A stretch of DNA of 64,000 nt from assembly GCA_037355855.1 (NCBI GenBank), contig CM074764.1, forward strand, positions 1,116,001 through 1,180,000, read 5' to 3'. Below, in pieces: positions 21,398 through 31,678 of this stretch; the first letter of the stretch is position 1, and the number at the start of each line of letters is the position of its first letter. The notes beneath the pieces were generated by a model that was given only the letters and a program-made list of their open reading frames with translations, ran no database searches and was not told where the DNA came from. A program made the translations under genes and the position numbers. Source of the DNA: Pseudo-nitzschia pungens. Lineage: Eukaryota > Bacillariophyta > Bacillariophyceae > Bacillariales > Bacillariaceae.

Positions 21398-21907
21398 TCA
21401 TTCGATTTTTGACGATGACGGCGACGACGACGACGGCGGCGGCGGCGTTGTCTCGGGGAACGGCGGATGGCAGGCGCCAAAGCCTCTGGCGCCGACGCTG
21501 CTCCTGCTCCTGCTTCCACTCCCGCTTGCGGTCGTCTCGAACCGTTTCCCCGACAGCATGCGCAGCACATTCCAGAGCGTTCCGGCGGCCACTCCCACCC
21601 ACCGGCATCCAACGGACCCGGCCCGCACCAAAAACAGGAGGGCGCTCGCCACCACGGTCCAAGCCACCAGGTGTGCCGTGAAGGCCACGTTGTAGACTCC
21701 GTCCAGCGCCGAGGTCTGGGTCTGGATGTGGTTTTGATGGTGGTGGTGGTGGTGGTGGTGATGTTCGTGGTCTTCGTGGGAAGACTCCGGGAGCGGTTTC
21801 GGGTTCGCGTTCGCGTTCGCGTTCGCATGGGCATTCGTCGAGGGGGCTGCTCTTTCGGTTGCTGTTGCTGTTGCTGTTGCTGTTGGGGTTACGCTTGCGG
21901 AGTTCAT
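21398..21907 (-). CDS. Hypothetical small membrane protein with poly-His stretch
   Basis: A 169-residue frame, not recognised. It opens with Thr-Ala and Asn-Ala repeats, then a His-rich segment with nine consecutive histidines (about residues 49-57, possibly metal-binding). One or two hydrophobic segments follow (VAFTAHLVAWTVVASALLFLV and the stretch after it), then a Ser/Pro-rich tail. Its high GC compared with the flanks and ATG start near a CAACAGC-type leader support it, but simple-repeat content weakens the call. Confidence 0.45.
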   Translation of the reverse strand: MNSASVTPTATATATATERAAPSTNAHANANANANPKPLPESSHEDHEHHHHHHHHHQNHIQTQTSALDGVYNVAFTAHLVAWTVVASALLFLVRAGSVGCRWVGVAAGTLWNVLRMLSGKRFETTASGSGSRSRSSVGARGFGACHPPFPETTPPPPSSSSPSSSKIE

Positions 21908-22590
21908 GGCTTCGGTGTGATGTGATGGGTTGCTTTTGTTTTTGTTTTTTTGTGTTGTGATGTTTTGTGTTCTGTTGAAATGGCTCTGAGTTGTGTCATG
22001 TTTGGCAGGGATGATGGCAAGGAACCGGAAGGGATTCGAAGTCTGCTTGCACCTTTCACGACTTCATACCAGTACTAATACCAGACTCGACGGTGGGACA
22101 GGGTTCGTTTTCGTTCTCAACTCAATGGAACGGAGTTCTTCCCGTGAGCTGTGACACCAATAAAGCCGAACTGTGAACCTCATGATCCATTTTTTTTTTC
22201 AATTTGAAATTGGATTTTCCTGACTCCCCTCTGACCAACCTTCTTTATCAATCCGCTAGGACTACTACGGTAACTTACGTAGGACTCGTCAATTTGTTTC
22301 AAAATTGAAATCAACAAACATGAAGCGCTTGGGAACTGGGAATTATCAAACTCGTCTGAAAAATAAATTCACCAGCATACGAGGTAGAAGCACCTGATCT
22401 GTAAGGTTACCGTATTATGGTGGAGAAAGACCCTCTTGCAACATTTTTCTGAAGACTGCTTTTTGCGCACCCCTTGTCAAAAGCGAAATTGTATCTGCTA
22501 TCTGAAGAAACTTCCGAACAGATTACGAGCGGAATTTTTTTGACCAAACCACGATACAAGTAAATTACGGTAATCTTAGTGGTATTGATT

Positions 22591-22886
22591 GAGCGATTCC
22601 CGAAACAAATAAACACATGGTTTATTACGGTACGAACTCTTACATTGATCGTGACACCAAAAATTTAAATTCTGTCCGGGGCAAAAACACCCCGGACAGA
22701 ATTTAAACACCTGTTTAAATTTCAACGGAATCTTGAAAACCAGAATCGAATCCCTATTTCAGTCGCGTAACGCATGTCAGAGTTTTTGTTTTCCAAACAA
22801 GATTCCATATTCTCAAATGTGCAAAAATATATGAAGGCGTATAATCTAGGATAAATCTTTTTGCATATAAGTTTCGGGAATCGCTC
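22591..22886. mobile_element. Candidate MITE with 16-bp perfect terminal inverted repeats
   Basis: GAGCGATTCCCGAAAC at 22591-22606 is repeated as its exact reverse complement at 22871-22886. Both outer flanks read ATT, which could be a 3-bp target duplication. No coding capacity in 296 bp. Inside lies a strong hairpin (22664-22707). Confidence 0.5.
22664..22707. repeat. Perfect 18-bp hairpin
   Basis: Arms 22664-22681 and 22690-22707 are exact reverse complements (core AATTCTGTCCGGGG / CCCCGGACAGAATT) around an 8-base loop CAAAAACA. Confidence 0.92.
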
Positions 22887-24827
22887 ATTTCAATCTTTTT
22901 TCAATTACTGTAATCATTATTTTTTATCATTATTCTTTTTGTGTAATCGCCGATTCCTTGACCTGCGCCAAAAAATGTGGATTACGAACGATGTCCAAAA
23001 AATGGTAGTGTCGAATAGGCTGCGAGTTCGTACGAATAAGGTCACCTAGTCGCCTAGTTTATGGCCGATACTTCGAGAGGGGGGCACATGTGATATTATT
23101 ATTCTTTCGATTGGTGATCTTATCTGCAAGGGGCGGGAGATGCTTACACGTACAGCGGCCTCAGAAAACGCGCGAAAATAAAAACCGTCTGATAGCCCAG
23201 GTGAAGCAGGTGTCATAGAATTACACTGAGGAGCACAACGGAAAAGAAGAAAATGCGTACAGGATTCATGAGTCGTAGTGAGACCTCAAGCTGTACGGTA
23301 TTCAATAGTACTAACCTTACTATTGATTTTTGAAAATTACGAAGAAATTACGTACCGGTAGCTAGTAAGATTACCGGTACGTAATTCGTATTTTTTAGAA
23401 AAACATTTTTCGAAAGGAAACAACGGAAAAAAATGCTGTACCGGTAATCTTACTACGGTTCCTGGTAATCGTATTCAATTTTGATAGTAGTGAGACCGCC
23501 TGCCGCAGTTACCGGAACTCGTACTTGCACTATTATTATTTTAGTACGGCATCAAATTTTGAAGAAGCATTTTGAGACTACTAGTATCACCAGCAGGGGA
23601 TACGTTCTGAGTAATGTACCGTATTACGGTAAGGTTATTATTGAATCATCCCTTCGTAGAATCATCTGACATAAGGTTTGGACCTGCATGCAGAACGAGG
23701 GTGCCGGGTCCACGCATTGGCTGTTTCTCGTACTACTACCGTAGAACTAAAAGCGCGAGATATAATTACTTTTCAAACTACGTGTAATTACGTGTAATTA
23801 CGTCGTACTACTTTTACAAAAAGAAGATACTGGAAACGTACTAAGCGAACAGTATCTGGACTATGATAATAATAGAATGAAAGTTCCACAAAAAAGGGTA
23901 AGTCCCGCGTCAAGATTCTATTACCGGTTGCATAGCATAATGTAACGCAAAAATGACAGTGGGGGAACTTTCTGCTGGTCTTTTCCTGTCTTGACATTTA
24001 GGTTACTGTATGAGGAGGTTCCACCACAATCTCACAATTTCATTTCGGAGCAACTTCGAAAACGAACACCCGAAGCAATAGACTACAACAGGAGTCACTC
24101 ACCACACTGACTAGTAGCTAACTCCTCGATCGCTTGTCACTCCTCTCTGGACTAAGACCAAGACAACGGCAACAATGAATACAAAGGCTAGCACTCTCCG
24201 TGCCTTTTTGGCAGCAGCGGCAATTGTGAGCCCTGCTTTTGCTCTTCCAGAGCATAGCATTATTGGTGGGTCGGAAGTAACTGATGATGGGAAGTACCCT
24301 TACTTTGTCAGCCTTATCGTTGATGGCGGACGGTATTGTGGTGGAACACTCATTGCACCCAACGTCGTCCTCAGCGCAGCACATTGTTCCATGAACGACA
24401 AAACAGGGGAAGAAGACGATCCGATCGGTGACATCGCGGATAATTTCGGTGAGAAACGAAAGATTGTAGACTATAAAACCCATCCAAAATGGGTTTTTAA
24501 AAAAGGTCATACGGAAGAAGAGTGGAGTTACGATTTTGCCCTTCTCAAGCTTGAGAGTGACTTTGCCATCGACAAAACCAAGGTAATGCTGAAGTTCAAC
24601 ACCGACAGCGCAGTCCCAACCGTGCCAGGGGGTAAGGTGATTGCTATGGGATGGGGTGGTATGGATGCCAAACACACCCCATCCGATGTATTCAAAGAAG
24701 CCGTTTCGACCACATATTCGAACGACGATGTGGAGTATTGTTCAGGTTATTCGGGCGTTCCGATGTTGTGTGTCTATGGTGACAACGGTACTGGTAGTGC
24801 CTGTAAGGGTGACTCGGGCGGCCCGCT

Positions 24828-24832
24828 TATTG
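24828..24832 (+). repeat. Target-site duplication, left copy (TATTG)
   Basis: TATTG precedes the element here and recurs at 31309-31313 after it. Removing the element and one copy restores an open frame through the Leu-Ile-Val-Arg codons of the protease gene. Confidence 0.85.
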
Positions 24833-24833
24833 T

Positions 24834-25225
24834 AACAACACAGAACAAGGTTGTTAAGTAATAAGAAACAGAAAGTGAGCGCAACAGTACCGCGCGTAGA
24901 AACAGACAGTGAGCGCAACAGTATCGCGCGTAGAAACAGACAGTGAGCGCAACAGTACCGCGCGTAGAAACAGAAAGAAGTCGTGCAACAGTACCGCACG
25001 CACATATAAGCCATACAACAGTACCGTATGGCGCGCCCAGAGGTGCGCAAGATATTGAAGTATCCAAAGAACACAACCAAAGAACACGGTTGAAGTATTA
25101 ACTGAAGAAGATAAAGAATGGAGCAACAAACACACTTATCACGAGCGACCATGTAAAAGAGAGAGAACACATGTTTAGATCGATAGAATGATAAGAGCTC
25201 ATAATTTCCAGTTATACAACTTGTT
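24834..25225 (+). repeat. 5' LTR of the copia element
   Basis: 392 bp, starting AACAACACAGAAC and ending TATACAACTTGTT. It contains three to four imperfect copies of a roughly 34-bp unit (GTAGAAACAGACAGTGAGCG plus CAACAGTACCGCGC) at about 24872-25010. The antisense ORFs over this block are by-products of the repeat. Confidence 0.93.
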
Positions 25226-25411
25226 GATTAACAGTCGCAGATCGCAATACTCTACGAATTATTCAACCGACGCGTTATTCGATACTCAACATTTTGAAAC
25301 ACGCACGATTGAAAATTTTTATTTTTAACTGGAACACGAGCATACCCTAAAACTAACTACCTACCGGTATATCTTCAAAAAAAAAAAAAATATATATATA
25401 TATATTCCAAC
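25226..25411 (+). other. Leader between 5' LTR and gag-pol
   Basis: Begins GATTAACAGTCGCAGATC, the expected place for a tRNA primer-binding site, and ends in an A11 run and an alternating TA run (25378-25406) directly before the ATG at 25412. Confidence 0.6.
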
Positions 25412-28400
25412 ATGTCCTTCGACGCCGACCTATCCGTTAACACCAGCCAAACATACCACTTCTCTTTCACTCAAGCGATTACAGGAGCAATCAAATGGTT
25501 GTTCACACCTACCATTAAACCTCAACCCATGAGTACTGAAGAGACCCTACGAGACAAGATCACGAAACTAGAGAAGGAACTCGAAAAGAAAGAAGAACGC
25601 GAAGGGTTTCAGACACTCCGTGTAGGAGATGTGAAGACATTCGACGGATGTCAATCGAACTGGGTCAAATGGAAAGCTGAAGCGGAGAGTGTGTTATACG
25701 GTACTGGGTTCAAAAAGGTTATGAACAGCAGAGCGGAAGCCGAAAAGGATCCAAATCGAAATCACGTTTTGTACTCCACCATCGCAGCGGCCACATGCAA
25801 CGGGCGGGCATACTCGCAGGTTAACCAATACCGAGATGAGACCGATGGACATCGTGCATGGAACGAACTCCTTAATTGGTACGACTCCAAATCCCAGCAA
25901 GAATCCCATGCAGAGACACTCCGTCTGAAGCTCTCGAACGTCAAATTGTATGAAGGCGGTGATATTGCAGATTATATCAACCGTTTTGAGTTGATTTACT
26001 ACGAGCTCCACCGTATCCCCAATTTTGGTATCCGAGAATGTGAAGCAAAGAGCCTCTTCATCCAGAATATCCATGACTCCTCTTTGGACTATACCACAAA
26101 CAGCATGGTGGAACATCAGTCCACTCTGACCCTGAAAGACCTTGTCCTGAAACTCCGTAAGCAAGAACAAGCGAACATTCGGAAAGGGATTGCCCGTCGT
26201 GCAGAAGCCAAACGCCGCCAAGAATTGGCATTCCAACTCCAGTACGAGGGAAAGCGCCGGCGCATCGATGGACAAATGGCCCAAGGAACCCTCTCTTTGG
26301 GCGGGACTACACTTCATCCTAACATGCTTGGTATTCTCAGGATTCCCCCAGAGACATGGAGAAATTTACAAGATTCTGAACGTACCTATGTCCTCAAATA
26401 TAACAACGCTGTCCGCCACAAGTCTCCACCAGATGAATTCCCCAGCCCCGTCAATGGTATCAAGATTGGAGAGCCCAAAGATGATGGCATGGGCAATACC
26501 GATGTTCCCCGACGCATGTATGGCCGAGGTGGTGGTCGTCCCCGTCGTGTCCGTCGTGTGATGTTGGATACCACAGTACCTATTGCAGCAGTGCCCGTGC
26601 CCGAGCTCGACGTCAAGCTTCCTCCACTCCCAGGGCCTCCCGCTCCACCAGCAGTATCTGACGCCGCTCCACCAGCAGTTCCTGAAGCCGATGGTGACGC
26701 CGACGCCCACAGTGTTGGCTCAATCGACGAATCTGAATTATTCCCCGTTGGCAGTGTGCCTCTCAAAGCAGTGCGCTTCTACATGATTGAAAAGGGGAAG
26801 GAGCAAGAAGAGATGCAGACGCTGCAGCAGCAAGAGCAACAGCGAGAGCAGCAAGGGCAGCAGCAGCAGGTTTCAACCAATATATCAACGCCTCGTCGTA
26901 GTCAGCGACTGAAGGAAATAAGGAAAACCAGAAGGTTCCCCATGAAAATCTCCAAGGGAGAGAATATTGCACTGATGGATAGTGGAGGCGGAAATAGACC
27001 TACGGTGACTGAGAAGGCATGGATTCGGGTCGGAGGAGAGACAGGATTGACCTCAGCAGTGAAACCATTTATGTCCAGCGATGTAATGGATGGACACCCA
27101 GTTGTGAGTGCAGTGACCAAAGCAACAGTTCCCGGGAGAGAAGATCCAGTTCTTTTATTGGTCCACTATGCAACTTTTATCACTGAAGACCGGGACAGCA
27201 CTGAAGGAGAGTCTTTGTTAACATCCATGGATATGGGAGATCATGGCGTGAGAGTTGGAGTGCAACCTCAATATCCAGACTGTGGAATCAAAATCGGCAC
27301 AACGTTCCTACCCTTTTGGCATGATGAAGAGAAGGTGTTTTTCAAGCTGTCAAAACCAACAGAGGGTGACATGGAGTCTTTGGAGCTGTTTGAGTTGAAT
27401 TCCCCAGCACCACCAGACCTCAGAGAATACCCTATGCTCAGACGCAAGAGGAATTTTCAGAAGTTCAGTTTCGGCCAACTACCCATGCTGGAACTAAGGA
27501 AGAGAATGGCAATGCTCCCTGAGAGGGTGGTAAAGAAGACTTTGGAAAATACAACCCAATTCTATACAGAGATTGAAGAAGAGAACAGGGATATCCCCAG
27601 GAAGCACTATAGGAAGCGTTTCAGAGGCTTCCATTACCCACGACAAAATGAATCAGTTGCCACAGATTATACTTTCTTCTCTGAAAAGACAAGCCAAGGG
27701 CATAATGGTGGTCAGTTCTTCTCTGGTGTGAAGTCCAAGAAGTGGTCTTTCCACCCACTAAAACAAGTGTCCCAATGTACTACTGCCTTGAAGGATTACC
27801 TCAGAGAGCATGGTGCTCCAGATACTATGATCAGTGACAATGCGCAAGCAGAGACAGGGGTGAAGTGGAGTGAAGTGTTGCGGGAAGCCAGAGTTGCCAC
27901 TAGATCCAGGACAAGCCAACCACACTACAAACACCAAAATCCGGCTGAACCAGAATGGGGGAGACTTAGCAAGATGATCTCCAACTGTTTGGCAATGTTC
28001 AAAGCTCCTAAATCCTTGGCGCATTGGTGTGCAAAATGGGTTTGTCAAGTGAATAATGTTTGTTCTCGTGCATCTTTGAATTGGAAGACCCCATCTGAAG
28101 TTTCACATGGATGGACCCCGGATATCTCACACTTGCGTTTCCACTTCTACGAGCCCATCTGGTACTACCAACCACAAAACAAGGTTCCCAAAGACAGCAT
28201 GTTGAAGGGGAGATTTTTAGCTTTTGCTGATTCCTGTGGCGACGCCATGACATACTACATTTTAACTGAACCAGATTCTAAGAAGACCAAGCGCCAGATC
28301 CTCATGCGCTCAGTTGTCAGAACCAGGAGGGAGAATATTGGAACTGAAAAAGAAGTCCTCAATGATGATCCAAGCAAGTTTGAATTGACTGTTGCTGAGA

Positions 28401-30799
28401 AGGAAAGAACCATTATCGAAAGCACTGATGAAGTCCCCATCTTAGTTTCAGGGGAGGAATTTGCAGCTGATTCAACAGGCATGGAACACTCTACGAGCAA
28501 TTTGGAAACCTTCTTGAAACAGAATTTTGAAACCAAGGATGATGACATGGATGCAGGAGTTACAACTGATGCGGAAGATCCAGATGAGTTGGATCCCGAA
28601 GAAGAAGAGGAACCAAGCGCTGAACAAGATGAAGAGGAAGCCCTACCAAAAGACCTTGATTGCACCAACAATGCAGAGTCCCACCTGGATATTCTTGAGA
28701 GCACAGACCAAAACTTGACCAGTGAATTTAGGAAGATCCTCAACCACCATTGGAAAGAAGGGATGTTGATTTTCAAGGCTCAATTTGTCACTGATGTTGG
28801 CACAGTTGTCATGGACATTCCACTTACTGTTTTGCAAAAGGACCAACCTGTTGCTTGTGCAAAATACATCAAGATGTACATTGTGGAAAACAGCAGCAGA
28901 CGCTCAAGTGGACCACTGGGTACATGGGCTGACTCAATTTTAAAGGAAAACAGCAGCATTGTGCGCAGGATGAGGAGGGTTCAGCAAATGTCTCAAGTCC
29001 ATAGCAAGACCACCAATATCAAACTTCCAAAGAAACTCCGGAGAGCCCTTCAAAATCCAAGCAAGAAAAAGAAAAGATTGTTATCCAGAAACCAACGGCT
29101 TGCAGCAAAGAAACAACGAGAGAAATTTGGCATCAAGATTCCAAACACCTACCAGCAGTGTGTGCAGTTTGATCTGGAAGCTGGAAATAAGAAATGGCAA
29201 GAGAGCATTGACAAGGAAATGGAAAACTTGGAGAGATTGGAGTGTTTCAAATTTCATGATCCAGCAACAGAATTCCCAGAATCCGAAGGATGGCAAGAAG
29301 TCAAGCTCAAAATGATCTGGGATGTAAAGAGTGAAGACCGAAGATACAAATCGCGTTTAGTTGCAGGAGGGCATTTGGTTGACTCCAGTCATGTCAACAC
29401 TTATTCCAGCCAAGTGGACAGTCTCTCTGTATTCCTGTTATTCCTAATTGCGCAGCACCAGAAGCTTGATTTAATGACAGCAGATGTGGGGAATGCATTT
29501 CCTACAGCCCCTAACCAAGAGAAGGTATGGTGTTGGGCAGATGATGTTTTTGGCAAAAACAAGGGTTGCAAAGTTGAAATACAACGTGCTTTGTATGGTC
29601 TTGCTGGAAGCAGCAGAGCGTACATGGATTTCTTTGCCGATACACTTGCAGGTTTAGGGTTCAGACCATCGCGCGCAGATCCTGATTTATGGATGCGCCC
29701 AGAGCCTGAAGGGGAAGGGTATTGTTACATTGCAACTCATGTGGATGATTTGATTGTTGTTGCAAAGAAACCTGAGAACTGGATTGCACTCATTGAACAG
29801 GAATTTGCCCTGAGAAATATTGAAGAAAAGCCACAGTACTATCTTGGAACAAGTGTGAGACAAATCAAGGATGGCAGAATTCTTCTCAATTCGGGATCTT
29901 ACATCACAGAAGTTCTAAGGAAGTATGAAATCAAGCATGGACTCACCCTTCACCCAAACCATGTCCCCATGCATCCAGATTGCAGACCAGAACTGGATAC
30001 ATCCGAATTCCTGGATGTAACAGAGCACAAGGAATTTCAACATATCATAGGTTTGTGCCAATGGGTGGTGTTGACCGGGAGAATTGATATCACATATGCA
30101 GTATCCTCCTTATCCAGATTTTCAGCGAGTCCCAGAAAGAATCACCTTGAAATGGCAAGATATATACTTGGATATCTCAAGAAGTATAAAAACAAAGGCC
30201 TAGTCGTGGATCCAAGACCACCAAGAACTACAGTCAATGAAGAACCAACAAGGATGGAGGATTTCACTCACCAATATAAGTATTACAAGGAAGAGCTTGA
30301 TCCTATGTTCCCAATTGCAAAGGTAAAAGAATTGCAGATTACAATCTTTTGTGACAGTGATCATGCACATGACTTGGTGACAGGCAGAAGCATTACAGGA
30401 CTTATTGCATTTGTTGGATCCACACCGGTGTACTGGAAATCCAAACGCCAGACCTCAGTTCACACCAGTACCTTCGGCGCTGAGTTTACAGCCCTGAAGG
30501 ATGCAGTGGCTTTGGCAATCAGATTGAGATACCATTTGAGATCCATGGGAGTTTCCATCACCAAGCCAGCAGATATCTATGTGGACAACAAGAGTGTGGT
30601 GCTGAATTCAACCAATCCTGCAAGCTCCTTGAATAAGAAATCAATTGCTTTGGCATACCACTTTGTGCGCGAGAACCAAGCAGGAAAGGTCATCTCTGTC
30701 AACCACATCCGATCCCAAGATAACTATGCAGACATCCTCACCAAGCCTTTGGGACAAACAGCCTTCCACAGTCTCGTCAATGAATTCATGACCAAATAA
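25412..30799 (+). CDS. Copia-type gag-pol polyprotein
   Basis: A single uninterrupted 1795-residue frame. Order: gag-like region (residues 1 to about 480) with FDGCQSNWVKWKAEAESVL and the helical block that follows; aspartic protease candidate ALMDSGGG (about 520); integrase core with Asp in ATDYTFF (about 750), Asp in MISDNAQAE (about 807) and Glu in NPAEPEWG (about 845); reverse transcriptase from about 1295, with LMTADVGNAFPTAP and the active-site HVDDLIVV (about 1443); RNase H from about 1644, with CDSDHAHD, GAEFTALKDA and YVDNKSVV, ending at ILTKPLG. The integrase-before-RT order is diagnostic of copia. I see no CCHC zinc knuckle in gag and no clear HHCC finger before the integrase core. 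No internal stop or frameshift, so it may still be active. Confidence 0.93.
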   Translation: MSFDADLSVNTSQTYHFSFTQAITGAIKWLFTPTIKPQPMSTEETLRDKITKLEKELEKKEEREGFQTLRVGDVKTFDGCQSNWVKWKAEAESVLYGTGFKKVMNSRAEAEKDPNRNHVLYSTIAAATCNGRAYSQVNQYRDETDGHRAWNELLNWYDSKSQQESHAETLRLKLSNVKLYEGGDIADYINRFELIYYELHRIPNFGIRECEAKSLFIQNIHDSSLDYTTNSMVEHQSTLTLKDLVLKLRKQEQANIRKGIARRAEAKRRQELAFQLQYEGKRRRIDGQMAQGTLSLGGTTLHPNMLGILRIPPETWRNLQDSERTYVLKYNNAVRHKSPPDEFPSPVNGIKIGEPKDDGMGNTDVPRRMYGRGGGRPRRVRRVMLDTTVPIAAVPVPELDVKLPPLPGPPAPPAVSDAAPPAVPEADGDADAHSVGSIDESELFPVGSVPLKAVRFYMIEKGKEQEEMQTLQQQEQQREQQGQQQQVSTNISTPRRSQRLKEIRKTRRFPMKISKGENIALMDSGGGNRPTVTEKAWIRVGGETGLTSAVKPFMSSDVMDGHPVVSAVTKATVPGREDPVLLLVHYATFITEDRDSTEGESLLTSMDMGDHGVRVGVQPQYPDCGIKIGTTFLPFWHDEEKVFFKLSKPTEGDMESLELFELNSPAPPDLREYPMLRRKRNFQKFSFGQLPMLELRKRMAMLPERVVKKTLENTTQFYTEIEEENRDIPRKHYRKRFRGFHYPRQNESVATDYTFFSEKTSQGHNGGQFFSGVKSKKWSFHPLKQVSQCTTALKDYLREHGAPDTMISDNAQAETGVKWSEVLREARVATRSRTSQPHYKHQNPAEPEWGRLSKMISNCLAMFKAPKSLAHWCAKWVCQVNNVCSRASLNWKTPSEVSHGWTPDISHLRFHFYEPIWYYQPQNKVPKDSMLKGRFLAFADSCGDAMTYYILTEPDSKKTKRQILMRSVVRTRRENIGTEKEVLNDDPSKFELTVAEKERTIIESTDEVPILVSGEEFAADSTGMEHSTSNLETFLKQNFETKDDDMDAGVTTDAEDPDELDPEEEEEPSAEQDEEEALPKDLDCTNNAESHLDILESTDQNLTSEFRKILNHHWKEGMLIFKAQFVTDVGTVVMDIPLTVLQKDQPVACAKYIKMYIVENSSRRSSGPLGTWADSILKENSSIVRRMRRVQQMSQVHSKTTNIKLPKKLRRALQNPSKKKKRLLSRNQRLAAKKQREKFGIKIPNTYQQCVQFDLEAGNKKWQESIDKEMENLERLECFKFHDPATEFPESEGWQEVKLKMIWDVKSEDRRYKSRLVAGGHLVDSSHVNTYSSQVDSLSVFLLFLIAQHQKLDLMTADVGNAFPTAPNQEKVWCWADDVFGKNKGCKVEIQRALYGLAGSSRAYMDFFADTLAGLGFRPSRADPDLWMRPEPEGEGYCYIATHVDDLIVVAKKPENWIALIEQEFALRNIEEKPQYYLGTSVRQIKDGRILLNSGSYITEVLRKYEIKHGLTLHPNHVPMHPDCRPELDTSEFLDVTEHKEFQHIIGLCQWVVLTGRIDITYAVSSLSRFSASPRKNHLEMARYILGYLKKYKNKGLVVDPRPPRTTVNEEPTRMEDFTHQYKYYKEELDPMFPIAKVKELQITIFCDSDHAHDLVTGRSITGLIAFVGSTPVYWKSKRQTSVHTSTFGAEFTALKDAVALAIRLRYHLRSMGVSITKPADIYVDNKSVVLNSTNPASSLNKKSIALAYHFVRENQAGKVISVNHIRSQDNYADILTKPLGQTAFHSLVNEFMTK

Positions 30800-30915
30800 G
30801 ATAAGTGCAAAAAGAATTATATAAGAAAAACATTTTAATCATGAAACAGTAATATGTGCCTCAGCCATTCTATGTTCCCCATTTCTAGAATTCTTACAGC
30901 ACATATTAAGGAGGG

Positions 30916-31307
30916 AACAACACAGAACAAGGTTGTTAAGTAATAAGAAACAGAAAGTGAGCGCAACAGTACCGCGCGTAGAAACAGACAGTGAGCGCAA
31001 CAGTATCGCGCGTAGAAACAGACAGTGAGCGCAACAGTACCACGCGTAGAAACAGAAAGAAGTCGTGCAACAGTACCGCACGCACATATAAGCCATACAA
31101 CAGTACCGTATGGCGCGCCCAGAGGTGCGCAAGATATTGAAGTATCCAAAGAACACAACCAAAGAACACGGTTGAAGTATTAACTGAAGAAGATAAAGAA
31201 TGGAGCAACAAACACACTTATCACGAGCGACCATGTAAAAGAGAGAGAACACATGTTTAGATCGATAGAATGATAAGAGCTCATAATTTCCAGTTATACA
31301 ACTTGTT
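30916..31307 (+). repeat. 3' LTR of the copia element
   Basis: 392 bp, one visible difference from the 5' LTR. Followed by A and the second TATTG target copy (31309-31313), after which the protease frame resumes. Confidence 0.93.
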
Positions 31308-31678
31308 ATATTGTTCGAACTCCGCAGGATGACGGAACGTTTGTGGACACACATGTTGGAGTCACATCTCACGGAGATAACACATGTCAGGTGGTAGACG
31401 GCCAAGTAATTTATGCTCGAACCGACTTTGCCTTTGACTGGATCAAGCAAACCACTTGCGATACTTTGGGGGCTATGGCAGACTTCTGCCCTCCGAAGCC
31501 TCCGACCCCTGCGACACCTCCGACCCCTGCTCCGGCGCCCACGAAGTCTTCGAAGAAGACCAAGTCTCCGAAGAAGACCAAGTCCCCCAAGAAGACCAAG
31601 TCTCCGAAGAAGACCAAGTCCCCCAAGAAGACGAGCGCTTAAGAGGAATGGAATGAATTGAAATCAACCATCGCTAAT

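Larger units (their letters stand above)
21908..24174. other. Intergenic, motif-rich, with a small palindromic element
   Basis: No gene seen. Recurrent GTAAGGTTAC words lie at 22266-22280, 22400-22416, 22565-22580, 23310-23325, 23358-23385, 23430-23470 and 23615-23640. The interval also holds the element at 22591-22886. Just before the trypsin gene the sequence loses these words. Confidence 0.5.
24833..31308 (+). mobile_element. Intact Ty1/copia-type LTR retrotransposon, very young
   Basis: About 6.48 kb: a 392-bp LTR, one 1795-codon gag-pol frame and a second 392-bp LTR. The two LTRs differ at one position that I can find (ACCGCGCG against ACCACGCG). A purine-rich tract (AAGGAGGG, 30908-30915) abuts the 3' LTR as expected for plus-strand priming. 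A 5-bp target duplication TATTG flanks it. The shared termini are AACAAC...ACTTGTT, with T and A as the outermost bases, not the usual TG...CA. The primer-binding site after the 5' LTR (from 25226) matches no tRNA end that I recognise. It interrupts the protease gene at 24175. Confidence 0.93.
24175..31642 (+). pseudogene. Secreted trypsin-like serine protease (S1) gene split by a copia retrotransposon
   Basis: The two gene parts are 24175-24832 and 31309-31642, the latter starting with the duplicated TATTG. Part 1 encodes a signal peptide (about 23 residues), the activation site IIGG, catalytic His in SAAHC, Asp in YDFALLKL and Ser in GDSGGPL. Part 2 resumes in frame after that serine motif with RTPQDDGTFVDTHVGVTS, the last beta-strands and a C-terminal helix, then a Pro-rich linker and four to five KKTKSP repeats. 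With the insert present, translation runs nine codons into the LTR and stops at 24861, so only a 228-aa protein with an incomplete second barrel is possible. Apart from the insertion I see no frameshift or stop, so the disruption is recent. A complete relative with the same tail lies at 57539-58540. Confidence 0.9.

Noticed and set aside
24742..25170. Cys/Leu-rich ORFs on the minus strand of the LTRs, duplicated at 30835-31450
   Set aside because: They translate the internal LTR repeats and exist twice only because the LTR does.
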